This document shows, one piece after another, positions 22,901 through 35,700 of a DNA stretch of 64,000 nt. The stretch's first letter is position 1. The number at the start of each line of letters is the position of its first letter. The DNA is from Halichondria panicea (Eukaryota; Porifera; Demospongiae; Suberitida; Halichondriidae). The position numbers and the translations under genes were made by a program. The stretch is from positions 4,656,169 to 4,720,168 of the forward strand of contig NC_087386.1 in NCBI RefSeq assembly GCF_963675165.1, in the 5' to 3' direction. The notes below the pieces were generated by a model. That model did no database searches. It saw only the letters and a program-made list of their open reading frames with translations, and was not told the origin of the DNA.

Positions 22901-25900
22901 TTCATCATGTCGTGGCTAATCGTCTCTATCAAGAAGAATGACAACTCAGTAACAGCATTCATTATAGGTAATACTGTAGCAAAAGTAACACATCCTAATG
23001 ATAGAATCTTAGACATTCCTATTGCAATCATTTTAGAATTTATTGAGTGCATTGCTGTATAAATACTGCTTTCATCTGGTAATTGACAGTCTTTTAAGTC
23101 AATAACTTCCCACTTATGATTAGCAGGGGTAGCAGAAATGTATTTAGCAATGATAGTAGCATCAAATCGAGTTAGATGCCTACCAGATAAATCAAGAATG
23201 TTGGATTTGATAGGAATCACTTGTGAAGAGTCCAGTAGCTGGCTTTCATAAACAATATGTGCAAGTAGAAGAAATTTATCTTGAGCAGATATTTTATGTT
23301 CATCAATGCTGCTGGTTAAATCCAATACAGTATCTCCTAAAAGAGGCTCATTTGGTGGTAAAAACTTTAACTTTGACAGACCAGCCAGAAAAAGACAAAC
23401 CATTCGAAACCGGACTTTCTCCAAATGTGATCTGAAAAAATCCAGTTTGTTTTCTGAAGATAACATTAGGTGCCTAGCAGCTAGAAACTCTTGAATTGTT
23501 AAGTGAAGAAACTGGTAGTTACACTTCATGCTTTTTACTGTAATACCATGATGTGAGGTCAGTAACCCAAGACGCAAAACATTTTTATTATCATTTTGGA
23601 AAGAAAGCTTATCTTGTAGCATACCAGTGTATGCTATATTGCTAAGCTGGTCAAGATTGCGTAGAATGTGTGGTGGAAGATTGCTCAAACTATCTGTGGA
23701 ACGGATGTCGTCTATCTCATCCAAATTTTCTTCACATTTTTCGATGTGGTGCTTTATAGTATGTAAAATAAATGTCTCATATAGCTCTGTGATGGTAGCT
23801 GGTAGGTTGTGCTGGAGATATTGGAATACAAAGAGCACTATTCTACAGTTGAGGGGAATGTAGCACAATGAAAGTATGTCAAGACGATCTTTAAGCATTT
23901 GAATCAGTGTGTCTGCATGTGCCTTATTGACCAAATTTTTCTCCACATAGTTGATTATTTGTTGCTTTGAGAATCCTAGAACTTCAACACGCCGATTTAC
24001 ACGTTGTAGTGTTTTCAAATACCCTGAAGCATACGGCCGAGATGTAATTAATATAGAGCAATTTTGAAGCTTTTTTCCAGCAATGATTTTGGAAAAGAGG
24101 GATTGCTTGGATCTATTCTTCGCACTTAGTTCATCAAAGCCATCAAATATTAATAAAACATGTGCACCTAAACTATCGGGATTTTCAAGGTGTTTAACTA
24201 CCTCTTTCACTTGATCTAAACTCTCAAAAAGCAAAATATCCACAATTTCATTTTTTTCATTAAGTTCAAATTCTCTTAGCTCAACTAGAATGACTAAATG
24301 ATATTCTTTGAGAATTTCACCCTTGGCCCAATCAATGCATAGTTTTCTAGTGATGGTTGTCTTACCAACTCCAGGAGCACCGTCCATTAATATTGTTAGG
24401 CGACTCTTTTGTGTCACCAAGTTTATGATAGGATAAAACACTTCGTTCATTTCAATCTCTTCTTTTTCAGCAACAATATTGTCGACTTTTCCATGAATAT
24501 AGTCATGTTCCATTGTAGATGATTCTTTATAATAACCAGAAACATGAATAAGTGCTAGCTTAGTGTATTGTTGCTCAATATCTATTTCCGGAGGCCAATC
24601 ATTTGGCATTACAGGCATTTGCTTGTAAGCTCCTTTTAGGTAGCTAGCATAACTTACAACACATTCAAGAGGATCAGGAAATAATAAGTGATTTTCGGCC
24701 ATGAAATCATCTAGTTTCATCCCTGCAGCAAAAACATATAAAGCATGGCTCACAAAGCGTTCCTTCTCACCTTGTGTTGAGCAGAATTTCTCAGCTTCTT
24801 CTATGAAATGTGCTCTGAGAAGTGCTATAAGCATATTTTTCTTCATTCCATGTCTGTTTTCCTGCTGTGTTTGAAATAGTTTTTGAAATGTAGCTACTTT
24901 ATGACTATCTCCTAATTTTTGCTCTATTTCTTCTAATTTGTTAACTTGTGTCGAATACTTTTTGCTGAAAAAATCGTCTACATCATACTTTACTACCAAA
25001 GACAGTTGCGAAGAAAAGTGCCTGTAATGTTCTGTTTTGTAAGACTTTTCCATGTATTTTTTAAACATCACATTTTTCAGCACAAGTAAATTTTCTGAGA
25101 GAGATAAGACATCAGAATATTCGTAGTACTTTATGATGCTTAATGTTGTATCCTCAAGTCCGAGCCAGAGACCTAGTAGATACCAATCTGCTCCAAGAGA
25201 AATTTCACACAACTCTTCTAGTGTTGGTGCTCCTATCAAAGCTAATTCTTCACATTTGGTTTCTGAAAATAAGCTTCAATAATAATAATTATTCAATGAA
25301 ATAAACTTACTTACCTGAAATTTCTTTAGGCAGTCCTACATTTTCCCGCATCTCTCCTTCCAGTGATTGTATTTTACTGACAATATCTGAGCGGTCAATA
25401 TCTTTACTCTTTAATGCTTTTAACAGATCATAAATGGTTGCCTTGCCAGTCTGCATCCATTGAACCAGTACCTTAGTCAAGCATTGGCTGGTATCATGCT
25501 CACTTTCCGCTTTAATTGCGCGGGTATCACCATCTGTTAAACCTAACTTACACCCAATCTCCTTCCACTGTGACCGTGCATCCCAAATCAGCTCAAACAG
25601 CGGCGTCAGATGAGTGTCCACTCCAAGAACTGCATTATAATTATTGCAACTATAATTATAGCGTTTATTGAGTTACACAATCAACTACAACACGTCTATA
25701 GTGGCCTAACTAATGCTTTTCACTATCCTGTATGTTAGAGATAATTATAGGAGCAGCTAATAACGAGTGTTGCAAGCGTGCACTTGCTAATGCCTCTTGC
25801 CATGTTTTTGCTTTCGCTCAAAAGTATTAGAGTGTTATAGAAGAGGTAAATAATTTGCAATGTGCTTTGATTGTTTCACAAGAAAGGGGTGTCCACAGTT

Positions 25901-28492
25901 AATAGTGTATACTGTGAGTTTATCAAAGGCACAGAGTAAGAGAGGATTTAAGCACAGACAGTAGTATAGCACAGACAGTATAGTCAAGCAGAAAGTGTGT
26001 ATCTATCTATATTAGATCCCACTTGTGTGTGTTTAGCAGGGAATTATGAGCCATAATCTCATAGTTTCCCAGGGAATTATAAGCTTGAGGGTATAAAGTA
26101 CAAGTATAATTTTTTTGAATGCACAGAAATGATAATAAAGCTGTAGCTAGCTGCATGATAATTAGCTATGGCTGTTAAGTTTTTTCACTACCAGTTTCTA
26201 TAGCGTTTGCTGGGTTGATGGTAGGGTTCACCAGTATCTTTTCTTGTCTCTACGAGGAACACTAAGAGCCAATGATTATATCAGTTCTGGGTCCATTGTC
26301 ACAAGCATGAAAGCATGTCTTCAACTTGTAGCATTTGTCAACTTTGTCCTCCTGACTTCTGTTTCTATCCTGCAGCCATGTTTCAAACAGTAGACTCCTG
26401 TGTCTTTTTGGGAACGATAGTGCACTGTAGCATTGCTGCAAGCTGTTCCTTGCTAGCTAGCCCTACATATCAGAACAGTTTACTGAGCTGGGGGTGGGGC
26501 TTGAGTGCAGAGAAAAGAGGAGGCTGGGCTCATTTGTTGCAGAGTGCTTCCTGCACAAGGTGGAGTCACTAGTTTTCCATTCCAATGTTGAAGCAAGGCC
26601 AATGAAAGGTTATTTAGCAGAGAAGCAGAAATCATCTAGCTTGTCAAAACAGGACATTTTCAAAAATAAAGCTGTTGCTAAGGCTTGCTGCTTTTATAGA
26701 TACACTTCTTGCCTGAGGCAGCCAATGAAAAGTGGGATCTAAATCAGTTAGCACATGTGCATTCGGTATCTATGGTTATAGTGTCCCTCATCCCTCGGGC
26801 AAAGCCCTCGTGATATGGGACACTATAACACATAGATACCTCATGCCCATGTACTATCTATAACTTAATACTGAGAAGAAAAGACTTGTATACAGTCATG
26901 TATCTATTGGTACCAGACTTGCTGTACATGAATCTATTGTTATCTAGTCTATAATTATTGTATCATTTGTTTTGTGGCTTACCGCTATACCAGGACCTCA
27001 ACAGCTAGAGCCTCCAAGTAGAAACTTTTCTTTTCAGTATTAATCAGCTCAGTTTTTCTTATTTTAGTAATGATGAGTTTCAGTATACAACAATTGGAAA
27101 TGAGATGAAATGCTGTTTAATAGTGGCTTTGTAATTGCCCCGCCCCTTTATTGAAGGGGCGTGGCAAACGAGACTTGGCTTTACAAGATAAATTTAGCTG
27201 TCTTTCAGTATCACACATCAGACTCACTACCAGCATAGGGCATAGAGCTACTACAGCTGTAGGGATGCTACTAGACCCTTCACTGTCAACTATAAGTTAT
27301 TCTGTAAGCTGACAAAAGGTCACTTCTAGTCTTCTAGATCTACCGTATTTTTGAAGTTAATTCCGTATAACCGTATTAGAAGACGGAAATCCGTATAAAT
27401 CCGGAAAACACCATATACTAGGAGGCTCTGCCTCAAGAAAAAGAACATAATGAAGTACTAGTAAGTTGATTCTAGATTCTCCAACATGTGGGGAGGAGCT
27501 AGTTGGGCATGGCCCCACCCTGGACGCGAACGTAGAGTTGGGCACCACTGCAATGTCAGGTTTGTTCCTGCTGCAAAAAATTTGCAGCCCAATCAGATTG
27601 CAGAGTTCAAGTGTGAAGGCGTGGCTCATTAATGAACGAGTCAGTAACTAGTAATTCTCTTTAGTTAAATCAAAATGCAACAATAGTAGACAAGCCAGCT
27701 TGATCCAGGAACACTCCAGGTCAGTTAGAGCTAGTGGTATGCAAGAATGACTCCTGCAGTAGCATTCTAACTGAGCTTTGTGGTTACCGCCCACTTGGAA
27801 TTAATCATATTCATGCTTAGCCACACCCTAAAGCTAAGTACCGGTGGAACAAACCTGACATTGCAGTGGTGCCAACCCTACGTTCGCGTCCAGGGTGGGG
27901 CCACGCCCAACTAGGGAGGAGCGCGCATGCACATTGCATCCACAGGAATAATTAAAGGGTGTGTCCAAAGAGATCAAGTTCACAATGGCTACTATAGCTA
28001 GCTGTTTTAACAGATCTTTTCTGACTCTTGTAGCTAATAAAAAGCTAGTGCTTTAGTGCAAGGCTAACTCATGTGTTGAATAGAAAGTTTGTGCGAATAG
28101 ATAATGCTATGAAAGATTCTGAAGAGACTGCAACAGCCTTCAATGTGAGTCAAACTAGCCATAACTCGAGAAAGAAGCTTTAGTTTGCTAATCCACGAAT
28201 CAAAATCCAAGAGAACGTGGCTAGAAGCCTATAGAAGCTGTTATTTTTCGTCGCATTGCAACCGTTGAGCAGTTACAGTTGGAATAGACACACAGACAGC
28301 CTTGAGGCATAATAATATACAAGGGGAGTCTACATGTAGCTATATCTATAATAATAATTATATTATTATTATTATTACATGCATGCATGGACAGTGAAAC
28401 AGGATTTTATATAACCTACTTTTAAAAACAAATCACATGCACAAGTCTATTATAGACTCACGGATTCTTGAGTCAGGTTCAGGTCCAGCCAT
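19960..28492 (-). CDS. NLR-B: DEATH-NACHT-LRR innate immune receptor
   Basis: Paralogue of NLR-A, 1866 aa when spliced. Exons (minus): 28492-28462, 25629-25315, 25262-24771, 24722-19960. The first 31-nt exon is identical in sequence to that of NLR-A and gives the only good ATG. Death domain: WKEIGCKLGLTDGD, QWMQTGKATIYDLLKAL. Second death-like stretch: GADWYLLGLWLGLEDTTL. NACHT: GAPGVGKTT and VLLIFDGFDEL. About 1,200 residues of LRRs follow, ending HIEDRLHSHF as in A. The intron at 24723-24770 is only 48 nt, in frame and without a stop, so the exons on both sides are also joined by an open frame; splicing restores CSTQGMKLDDF, which aligns with CSSHELKLDDF of A. The first intron is 2832 nt because of an insertion. 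Function is inferred from the family: cytosolic sensing, NTP-dependent assembly and death-fold signalling. Confidence 0.88.
24723..24770 (-). other. 48-nt micro-intron of NLR-B
   Basis: Begins GTGAGAAGG, ends TTTGCTGCAG, phase 1, length divisible by three and free of stops. It is positionally identical to the 1253-nt intron of NLR-A. If retained it adds 16 residues (EKERFVSHALYVFAAG region), which have no counterpart in A. Confidence 0.7.
26766..26841. repeat. Palindrome inside the NLR-B intron insertion
   Basis: GGTATCTATGGTTATAGTGT with CCCTCGGGC, then AAA, then GCCCTCGTG and the complement of the arm, giving two arms of about 36 nt with few mismatches. Confidence 0.75.
27505..27917. repeat. 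Fold-back element with 68-bp arms
   Basis: The arm at 27505-27572 (AGTTGGGCATGGCCCCACCC...) returns as its reverse complement at 27849-27917. The two are separated by about 277 bp. A separate GC-rich hairpin (GCCCCGCCCC/GGGGCGTGGC) is at 27138-27167. Confidence 0.8.
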
Positions 28493-29380
28493 GTTATAAT
28501 AAGGTCTTTTTATAAAGCTGAATATCTTGTGACCTCTTCTGTTTACGTGCCCCTCCCCTCTTTGTGAGCAATGGGGAGGGTGTGACACACGCGCATGCGC
28601 TATTGCTTGTGGACTTAATCAGAGATTACATCTACATGTACATGTACATTGTATCATAAAAACAGAACTGAGTGTCCCACACTAAAAACTATTATAATGG
28701 AAGTCTTTCTGTTCAATTTTCCTGCCTCCTCTCTTCAGCCCATTGCCTCAAGACTTTGTAGGCAGCTTGCAGGGTCTCATCTTGCTGTGAGGGGGTGGGG
28801 GTGGGTGTACATTAGCTGGGCGTGGCCTGGCCAACCGTTCTGACGGGTGGCCGGGGGACATGTTTATATAGGATTTGTATAGGATTTGTACTGTTATGAT
28901 TATAAACCACTGTACAGCTAACACTTCGTCTTCTTGCACTACATTATTTATATTAACGTACAAGCCTACCATACTACTCAACTTAGTAGTTAGCTCTGCA
29001 CTAGAACGCTAGCTAGTGGTAGCTGCAAGAGTCTGCAAAGCTGTTTCATGCAGCAGCCATTAATATGCACTTTGAACTTTTTGTAAACGATCATGGCCCA
29101 CTTTTTTCAGCGATGTAAATTTAATAGCTAGCTTCATGTCATAAATTAAGCTTTGGTGCCTACATCGAGGCATCAGTACCCGCGGTGCTTTCAATATTAT
29201 ACTAAATTCATGATCAACCATTATGGTACACAATGTAGGTCTGTGTATAATTATAGTATGATACAGGTTACAGATAGGGTTGCTAGGTGCTTACTTTACA
29301 GAAGCAAAATCTGACAAGGTTTGCTCCCATGTCCTTATGATCGGGACCGTAGAATGCACTCGGGGGAATAGACGCTATTC

Positions 29381-29436
<56 letters not shown>
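29381..29436. repeat. Expanded (TG)n microsatellite upstream of NLR-B
   Basis: About 55 bp of uninterrupted GT repeats; the same site in copy A (9876-9888) has only about six repeats. Flanks are the same in both copies. Confidence 0.95.
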
Positions 29437-29439
<3 letters not shown>

Positions 29440-29751
29440 TAAATAGTTGGCTGACTACATTAGCAGCTGTATGTACATCACATAATTATGGCGTAGGCAA
29501 GAGGACAAGGCAATGAAAAAAGGACCCAAATTGTATGATCTAAGGTACTGCACATACAATTATAATGTACGAAACAGGTGGCAGTGCTTCTGTCGTGCGA
29601 TACACAGAGCACAATTTATACAACCTTACTACAATGGAAATTAAAATAGCACCAAGGACATGTCTATTTTCCCCTAAAGTGTCATCCAGTGTATGGATGA
29701 CAATATTCCTAAACTCGCCACAAATTCTAGTGCTAAAATGTATTAACTCAC

Positions 29752-32700
29752 CTTCTCTCTCATCATCCACTTTGTGAACTGGAAGTCGTAGGACTCCGCC
29801 CCGCCCTCAAACTTCTTACCAATGGAGGTGATGTCCGCCATTACGAAATATCCTCCCTCAGGCACAATTGGGCTGAGCCCTGTATGGGAAGTGTGTATTG
29901 ATGACAAGTCTGGTCAGTGAAAGAGGACGACTAAATTGAAGTACAGAATTTTATACGTGTGTATAATTCAACAAGCAGCCCCCCCCCCCCCCCGGGACAC
30001 TGTATTCAATAATTAAGGACATAACTAACTTATGCCAGGAAAGTTTACATACATATGTACGTGTATCCGGCCGTTATACGTGTAAATACAGGCAGCAAAA
30101 TGTATGGTTTGACTCAATGTGTTGAATATAGGCCCAGTGTACAGTAACATTGAAACAACAGTGAAACGTACAATTTAGGACACTTTGACCGACTTGTACA
30201 CTATATTAATTAACCTTTATACATGTCGTATGGAAAGCTATATTCACCACGACATACCTGTTTCCCTGAGTACTGCCACAACTTCGTCTCTCTTCCTCAT
30301 TAGATTCTGAACAGTCTGTGAGAAGAAGCTGTCTGGCTCTCCGAAGCACTTGAGCTCATGTTCCAAACCAACTGCCAGAGCCTCTTGGATAGGGGTCACC
30401 ATTGTGTAGGCGGTGTTGTTCTGACAGACGGACATTGGTTTGAGGAGGTTGGCAGGTCCGATAGACCACCCGGTCTAGAAGGAACAGGGAAATAGCATCT
30501 TAGTGAATATCATAGGAGGAAGAAGTTCATTTACAATAATTATGGTTAGAATTTGTTTTGGATACAGCAAAATCTAGACATTGTACAATATTTGTGCCTG
30601 ACAAAGGGTCTGACAAGCTAGCTTGCTCGGATGTAGCTGGTACCAACAATGGTTAGTAAATTGTTTAACAGAGGCCAGTAATTACATTACGTTTTGTTCA
30701 TTAATTTCTCACCTTCCATCCCGTGGCGTGGAAGGTCTTTCCAGCACTGCCAATGGTGATAGTCCTCTCCCACATTCCAGGGAGGGTGGCTGTGTAGTGT
30801 GTGTGTGTGGGGGGGAGGTACAAATCAAAAAACGCAAAACATAGTCTATTATTGGTTCTTGTTACCCGATTCAAGTGGGCAGCCACGGGTATAGTAGTTC
30901 GTTTTTGTGTGTGACATCTGAGTCTACTCACATAAAAGCGAGCAAAAGCTAAGCGCTTGAACTTGCACGTTGGCTGCATGGCCTCTAGCTACAGGCGTCC
31001 TTTATTCGAGGTAGGTATTTACAGCTGAAGTGATCCTGTACCAAGAACAATGGGAAGGGTTACTAAGGTAGAAAGCTAGAATTATGATAAGGGTTGTCTT
31101 AGACTCCAGGCTTCTTTGCTGACTGACTTATATTTGCTACTTACCAGCTTCCATGCTTCATACATACTACTGCATTTATTGTATTCATGTAAATAGCTGA
31201 GGATTAGCACTTCAGTGCTCTAGTTCTATATACACACATCATACATGTGTGGAAATAGCATACTACTCTGTAAATGCTAATACACCCCATAAATACGATC
31301 AACCTTACCTATTTTGATGTGCTGACTACCTGGGTAGACCAGCCACTCATAGACCTCGTCACTGACACAGAGCAGGTCATGACGTCGGCACACATCAGCC
31401 AACTCTTCAAGCTCCTCACGAGAAAATACCTACACAGTTGGAGTGCATGTGTTGTAAAGTGCTCAATTGTGGTAACGTATAGATGGAGCTCATTTAGACC
31501 CTAAAGGTATACTTGCAGCGTTTTGTGAGAATCCGTTAAATTATTACAGGTATTATTACAGGTATTCTCCATGGCGACCATTTCGGACAAGCCACAGGTG
31601 CACAAATGTACAATCATGTACAGTACAGAGTAGTACGTATGCTTGAGAAACACCAAACTGTTAATATTCACACATGCAGCTTACTAAATCAGTGGAAAAC
31701 AACAAGCAATATAGAAATATACACAATGATATAATTATAAACTTGCTTATCTGCAGTGTTTGTAACTAACTGTGTATACAGTTATCCCTTTGAGCTTTCG
31801 ATTCACTCACACATGCAGTCTAGAGCAACACACCAACATTACGAGTCTAATACAGTCAATTCCCCCAAAAAATTGTGAACAGCAAGCACTTGATAGAGAC
31901 ACAGAAATCTTTGCAGAATATGGGGGTAAGTCTATACTACTACAAGTATATTATTTATCTAAATAACTCGTGTGTATGCACATCCATGTAGCTGTCAGAG
32001 GTCCCAGAGAGTAAGTCACTGCTAGTGGTGGTTCTACTAGCTGACATGGCCATTTCCGTTCTTCGAGAGAGCAGTGCTATTGCTAACGGCAACAAAAACA
32101 CAGAGGCCAGTGCAGCTATTGGTATAGCGACGTACGTTATTGTTGTGCTCATATTTTGTGGCTTTTACTCTGTTATGGCCATCATTTCATTGGTCAGTCT
32201 CTACAAGAAACTAGATCATGTGAATCGCAAGAAAAAGATTACGTTTAAATCGATCACCTTCTCTATCCAAATAGTTGCAGCCATTTTTTATTTGTACGGG
32301 GACAACATTTTCCACCTTGTGAGAAATGCGAGAGTACTAAACTGTGATGAAACTTGCGTGTCAGACAACGAGACCTTTGCCTTCCTCTGTCTTGGAGTGG
32401 CACTGATAATCTTCCATATTGCTCCTCCCATGTTTGAGAAATGTTACAAGCTGATCATCAACGAAGAAAATGTGGAGGTAAAGAGCCCCTGGGTTCTCGC
32501 AGTCAGTATGATTGCAGTGATAGCTAGAATTGACATGCTCTATTCTGTAGTCTTCGAGAAAGCTCACCTACAACAAGACTCTTGCCTTGTGGCAGACGTT
32601 GTTTCAAGTTGGATTTTTGTTGTGATTAGTGTTACCTTTGGAAGTGTAGCTATAACAGTTCACTGTGTACATGCACTACGTGCCGATAGAGGGAAGAGCC

Positions 32701-35700
32701 CATACTTAAAACCGTTGGCTATTTTTAGTCTAGTGACCATCTTACTAAGCTTCCCCCTGTACATACTAGCTGACAACACCCAACCACTCAACCATGTGTT
32801 CAAGTGCACAAACGTTACTGATGAAGACAACACTAAATATATTGAAAATGTTGTAAGGCTGGGATGTAATACGCTCACTCTTATCGTGATTGCTTCAATA
32901 ACGATTATCTTCAGCTGTTTCTCGTATCGTGCAAAGAAAAGCAAGGCGGCTCAGGCCATTGAGATGTGATTAAGTTACCCAACAAACAGAAGAGATACGT
33001 GTTCTATTAGGATAGCTAAGAGACTGCATGTTAGACATAAAAATGTTTTTGGGTGCGTCCTTGATGTATATTTACATAATTGTGTAGCTCATTTTTAGAA
33101 GATTTTCAGTGACAGTATAACTTTTTTGCTCATCAAAGAGATGACCCACCAACACAGTGAGTTGACATACCTATCGCTGTCCTATAGCGGGTATAAACTA
33201 ATAGACAGGTTTTAAATTACTGAACAGCAACAAATAACTTCCACAAGCCACCACAGTGATTATAATGTCTCGAGGCATGTTGAGCTTTTGTCAGAGTACG
33301 TGTTATGGAAGTTAATGGAAACAGGAGTCCGATGGCTAGAGATGATTTTGAGTTTAGTACTGTAACAGTAGAACCTTGATTATCTGGACGCCTTGGTTCC
33401 AGAGGCAGGCCAGATAACCGAATGGATAAACCATGCCTTGATTCTGAGTGCACGCGGGCATCTGCGCATGGCAACAGGTGTTAATTGCACATTTAAGGAT
33501 TATTATTCGACCTTTGACCCTATCATAGAAAATTGCCAAGCCTGATAATAGAGGTTCTACTGTACATGAACATGTAATACTGCATCCATAGAGCATTTCA
33601 ATGAACAATCAATAAAAGGCGTTGATCTGCAAAGAGCTCAGAATTCACTACAAAATTAATGGCTGCAGCTTGTATGGCTGTACAGCTTTGCAGCTAACAA
33701 ATAGCAAGCAGCAAAGCAAACTCATAAGTTGATTGTGCAGACGGACGATGCTACACACGATATTGAGGAGATTTATAGTGTACAGTAACCACACCTTTCC
33801 AAACGGGTTGTTGGGGGTGTTGATCACGAGCATCTTGGTGTTCTTGCTGACTGCCGCCTCCAACTCTTGTATGTCCACTGCCCAGTCCTTGGACATGCCG
33901 GGGTACTTACCTCTCTGTAGGGGAGGGTAAACAAGATCATGTGACTACAACTCTGTGGGTGGTCATTAAAAAATTGGGTTGGTATAATATAAGACTCAAG
34001 TTGACATACACAAAGGATAAGTCAGCTGTTACAGTAACAGATCAGATTATCATAATTATTAAATCGTATTTTCTGTATAAGCTACTGTAACGATGTATTT
34101 TAAAGAACACTATGTACATTCGCTCTTAAATGCACTGCACCGTTTAATTAAGCTTGAATAATGGACGAGGCTTCTAACTGCCTTTTTTCAAAACGAGTCC
34201 AGTACGTTACATGTATACGTAAAGTTCTACATAGAAAAGGCATCTATTCGAGGTGACAGTACCTATTACAAATGATAATATACCGACAGTAATGTAATGT
34301 ACACACTTACTGGCCTGAGAGGGACGTACTTCACTGTGGCTCCATTTTGCTTGGCCATGGGATAGTAGCAATCGAAAAACGGCTCAATAAGAATCACCTA
34401 GACACAATAATTAAACACATAAGTTAATGTGCATGTATATATGTCAAGCAAGAATTGTTCTATTAGTTAGTGCGTAAGAACATCCATAGACCCACCTCAT
34501 CCCCCTCTTGTAGGAATCCTTGTATAGCAAAGGAGAGGCTGGAGTATGCACCGCAAGAGATAAGTACCTGCACAGAGAACACTCGAGTAAAAAAAGGAGA
34601 GAAGAAATTGCGGTGGTCCACCTCACCTCAGTCATGGGGTCAATTTCCTTGCCGTAGATAGGACCATAAATATTGGCTAGTGCCTTCACCAGTCGGGGAT
34701 GACCCTGTGAAGAAGTGCATATTGAGACAAGCTACATGTATAAAATACACACTCTTCTACAGTATTATATACACGTAACGGTATTGTCACACTAAAAAAA
34801 GCAAAGTTCTTACAATTACACGTACGTATTACGTAGACTAAATGGCCCAAAGTAAAGCTATTGACACAGATTACAGCCGCTAGTTAAATTAGTCCATTCA
34901 TCTCGGATAAGCGATATACTGGACCAAACGTACTGGACCTCTGGTGTACTGCTGTAGCATGGGCTGTTGGCTGGCCTCAGAGAGAGCATCCATCACAAAC
35001 TTGGGTGGAGAGTAGTCAGGGAAACCCTGCATGAATACAACAGATGACATCTCTTATGATTGAGTATAGTGAAGAGATGGACCAGACCATCCAAAAAATT
35101 ATATTATTTTGAGCAATACAGAATTGTCTAAAAAGATAGGTTCCAAAGTAAGGATGGCACAATGCGATAACAATGGTCAGTTAATACTTCTCACCTGACC
35201 AAGGTTGATGGCTTTGGTTTGCACAGCCAGGGCAGAGTACTCTACCCTGTATAGTGCAACAAGGTTGTCATAGCGTACAGTGAAACCAGGACAGCCCCAT
35301 AATTAACGCCTCAAACGCATACTACGTACGTACGCGTAGGTATAGGCCACCCCCTATTACAAACCTAGCCGCCTATGCTGGTTGTCATAGCGTACACCAG
35401 GACAACCCTAACCCTAACCCATAATTAACGCCTCAAACGCATACTACCTACCTACGTACATGTAGGTATAGGCCACCCCCTATTACAAGCCTAGCCGCCT
35501 ATGCTGGCTAAGCCTATCCATAGCTAGTCCTGCAAATCTTTTACACAGAAGGAACTAGCAACCACTCACCATATATTGTTGTCGAGGCCATCAAGTCGCT
35601 TGGCAGGCTGGAAGGGGGGGCGTGGCAGGGGTATGTGATGTGAGTTGTAAAATGCACTTTGCTAAAGGTAATCAACATTTCTACAGCCGCCCAAGTTTTA

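Larger units (their letters stand above)
25759..28320. mobile_element. 2.6-kb insertion in NLR-B first intron (composite repeat)
   Basis: In NLR-A the sequence GAGCAGCTA is followed directly by TGCAAGGGGAG (8794); in B the same flanks are separated by about 2.56 kb. Both ends of the insert recur in inverted orientation at 43010-43870. The ends carry an imperfect inverted ATGCCTC...GAGGCAT. Inside are a palindrome at 26766-26841 and a 68-bp inverted repeat (27505-27572 and 27849-27917). No long ORF or transposase was seen, so it is probably non-autonomous or a nest of several insertions. Confidence 0.7.
18549..29607. repeat. Segmental duplication, copy B (NLR-B unit)
   Basis: Direct-orientation partner of 1-10057. 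It is about 1 kb longer, mostly because of a 2.6-kb insertion in the first intron of NLR-B, partly offset by the absence of the large third intron and minisatellite present in copy A. Its right edge at 29607 lies 145 bp downstream of the last recognisable exon of the KYAT3-like gene, so the duplication boundary falls where the C-terminal exon of that gene would be expected. Confidence 0.9.

Noticed and set aside
33217..33608. Overlapping minus-strand ORFs of 84-85 aa in the KYAT3 intron
   Set aside because: Mutually overlapping in different frames with no KYAT3 similarity and no splice-site support.
35400..35422. Interstitial telomere (CCCTAA)n
   Set aside because: Only about three units within a tandemly duplicated intron block; too short to interpret.
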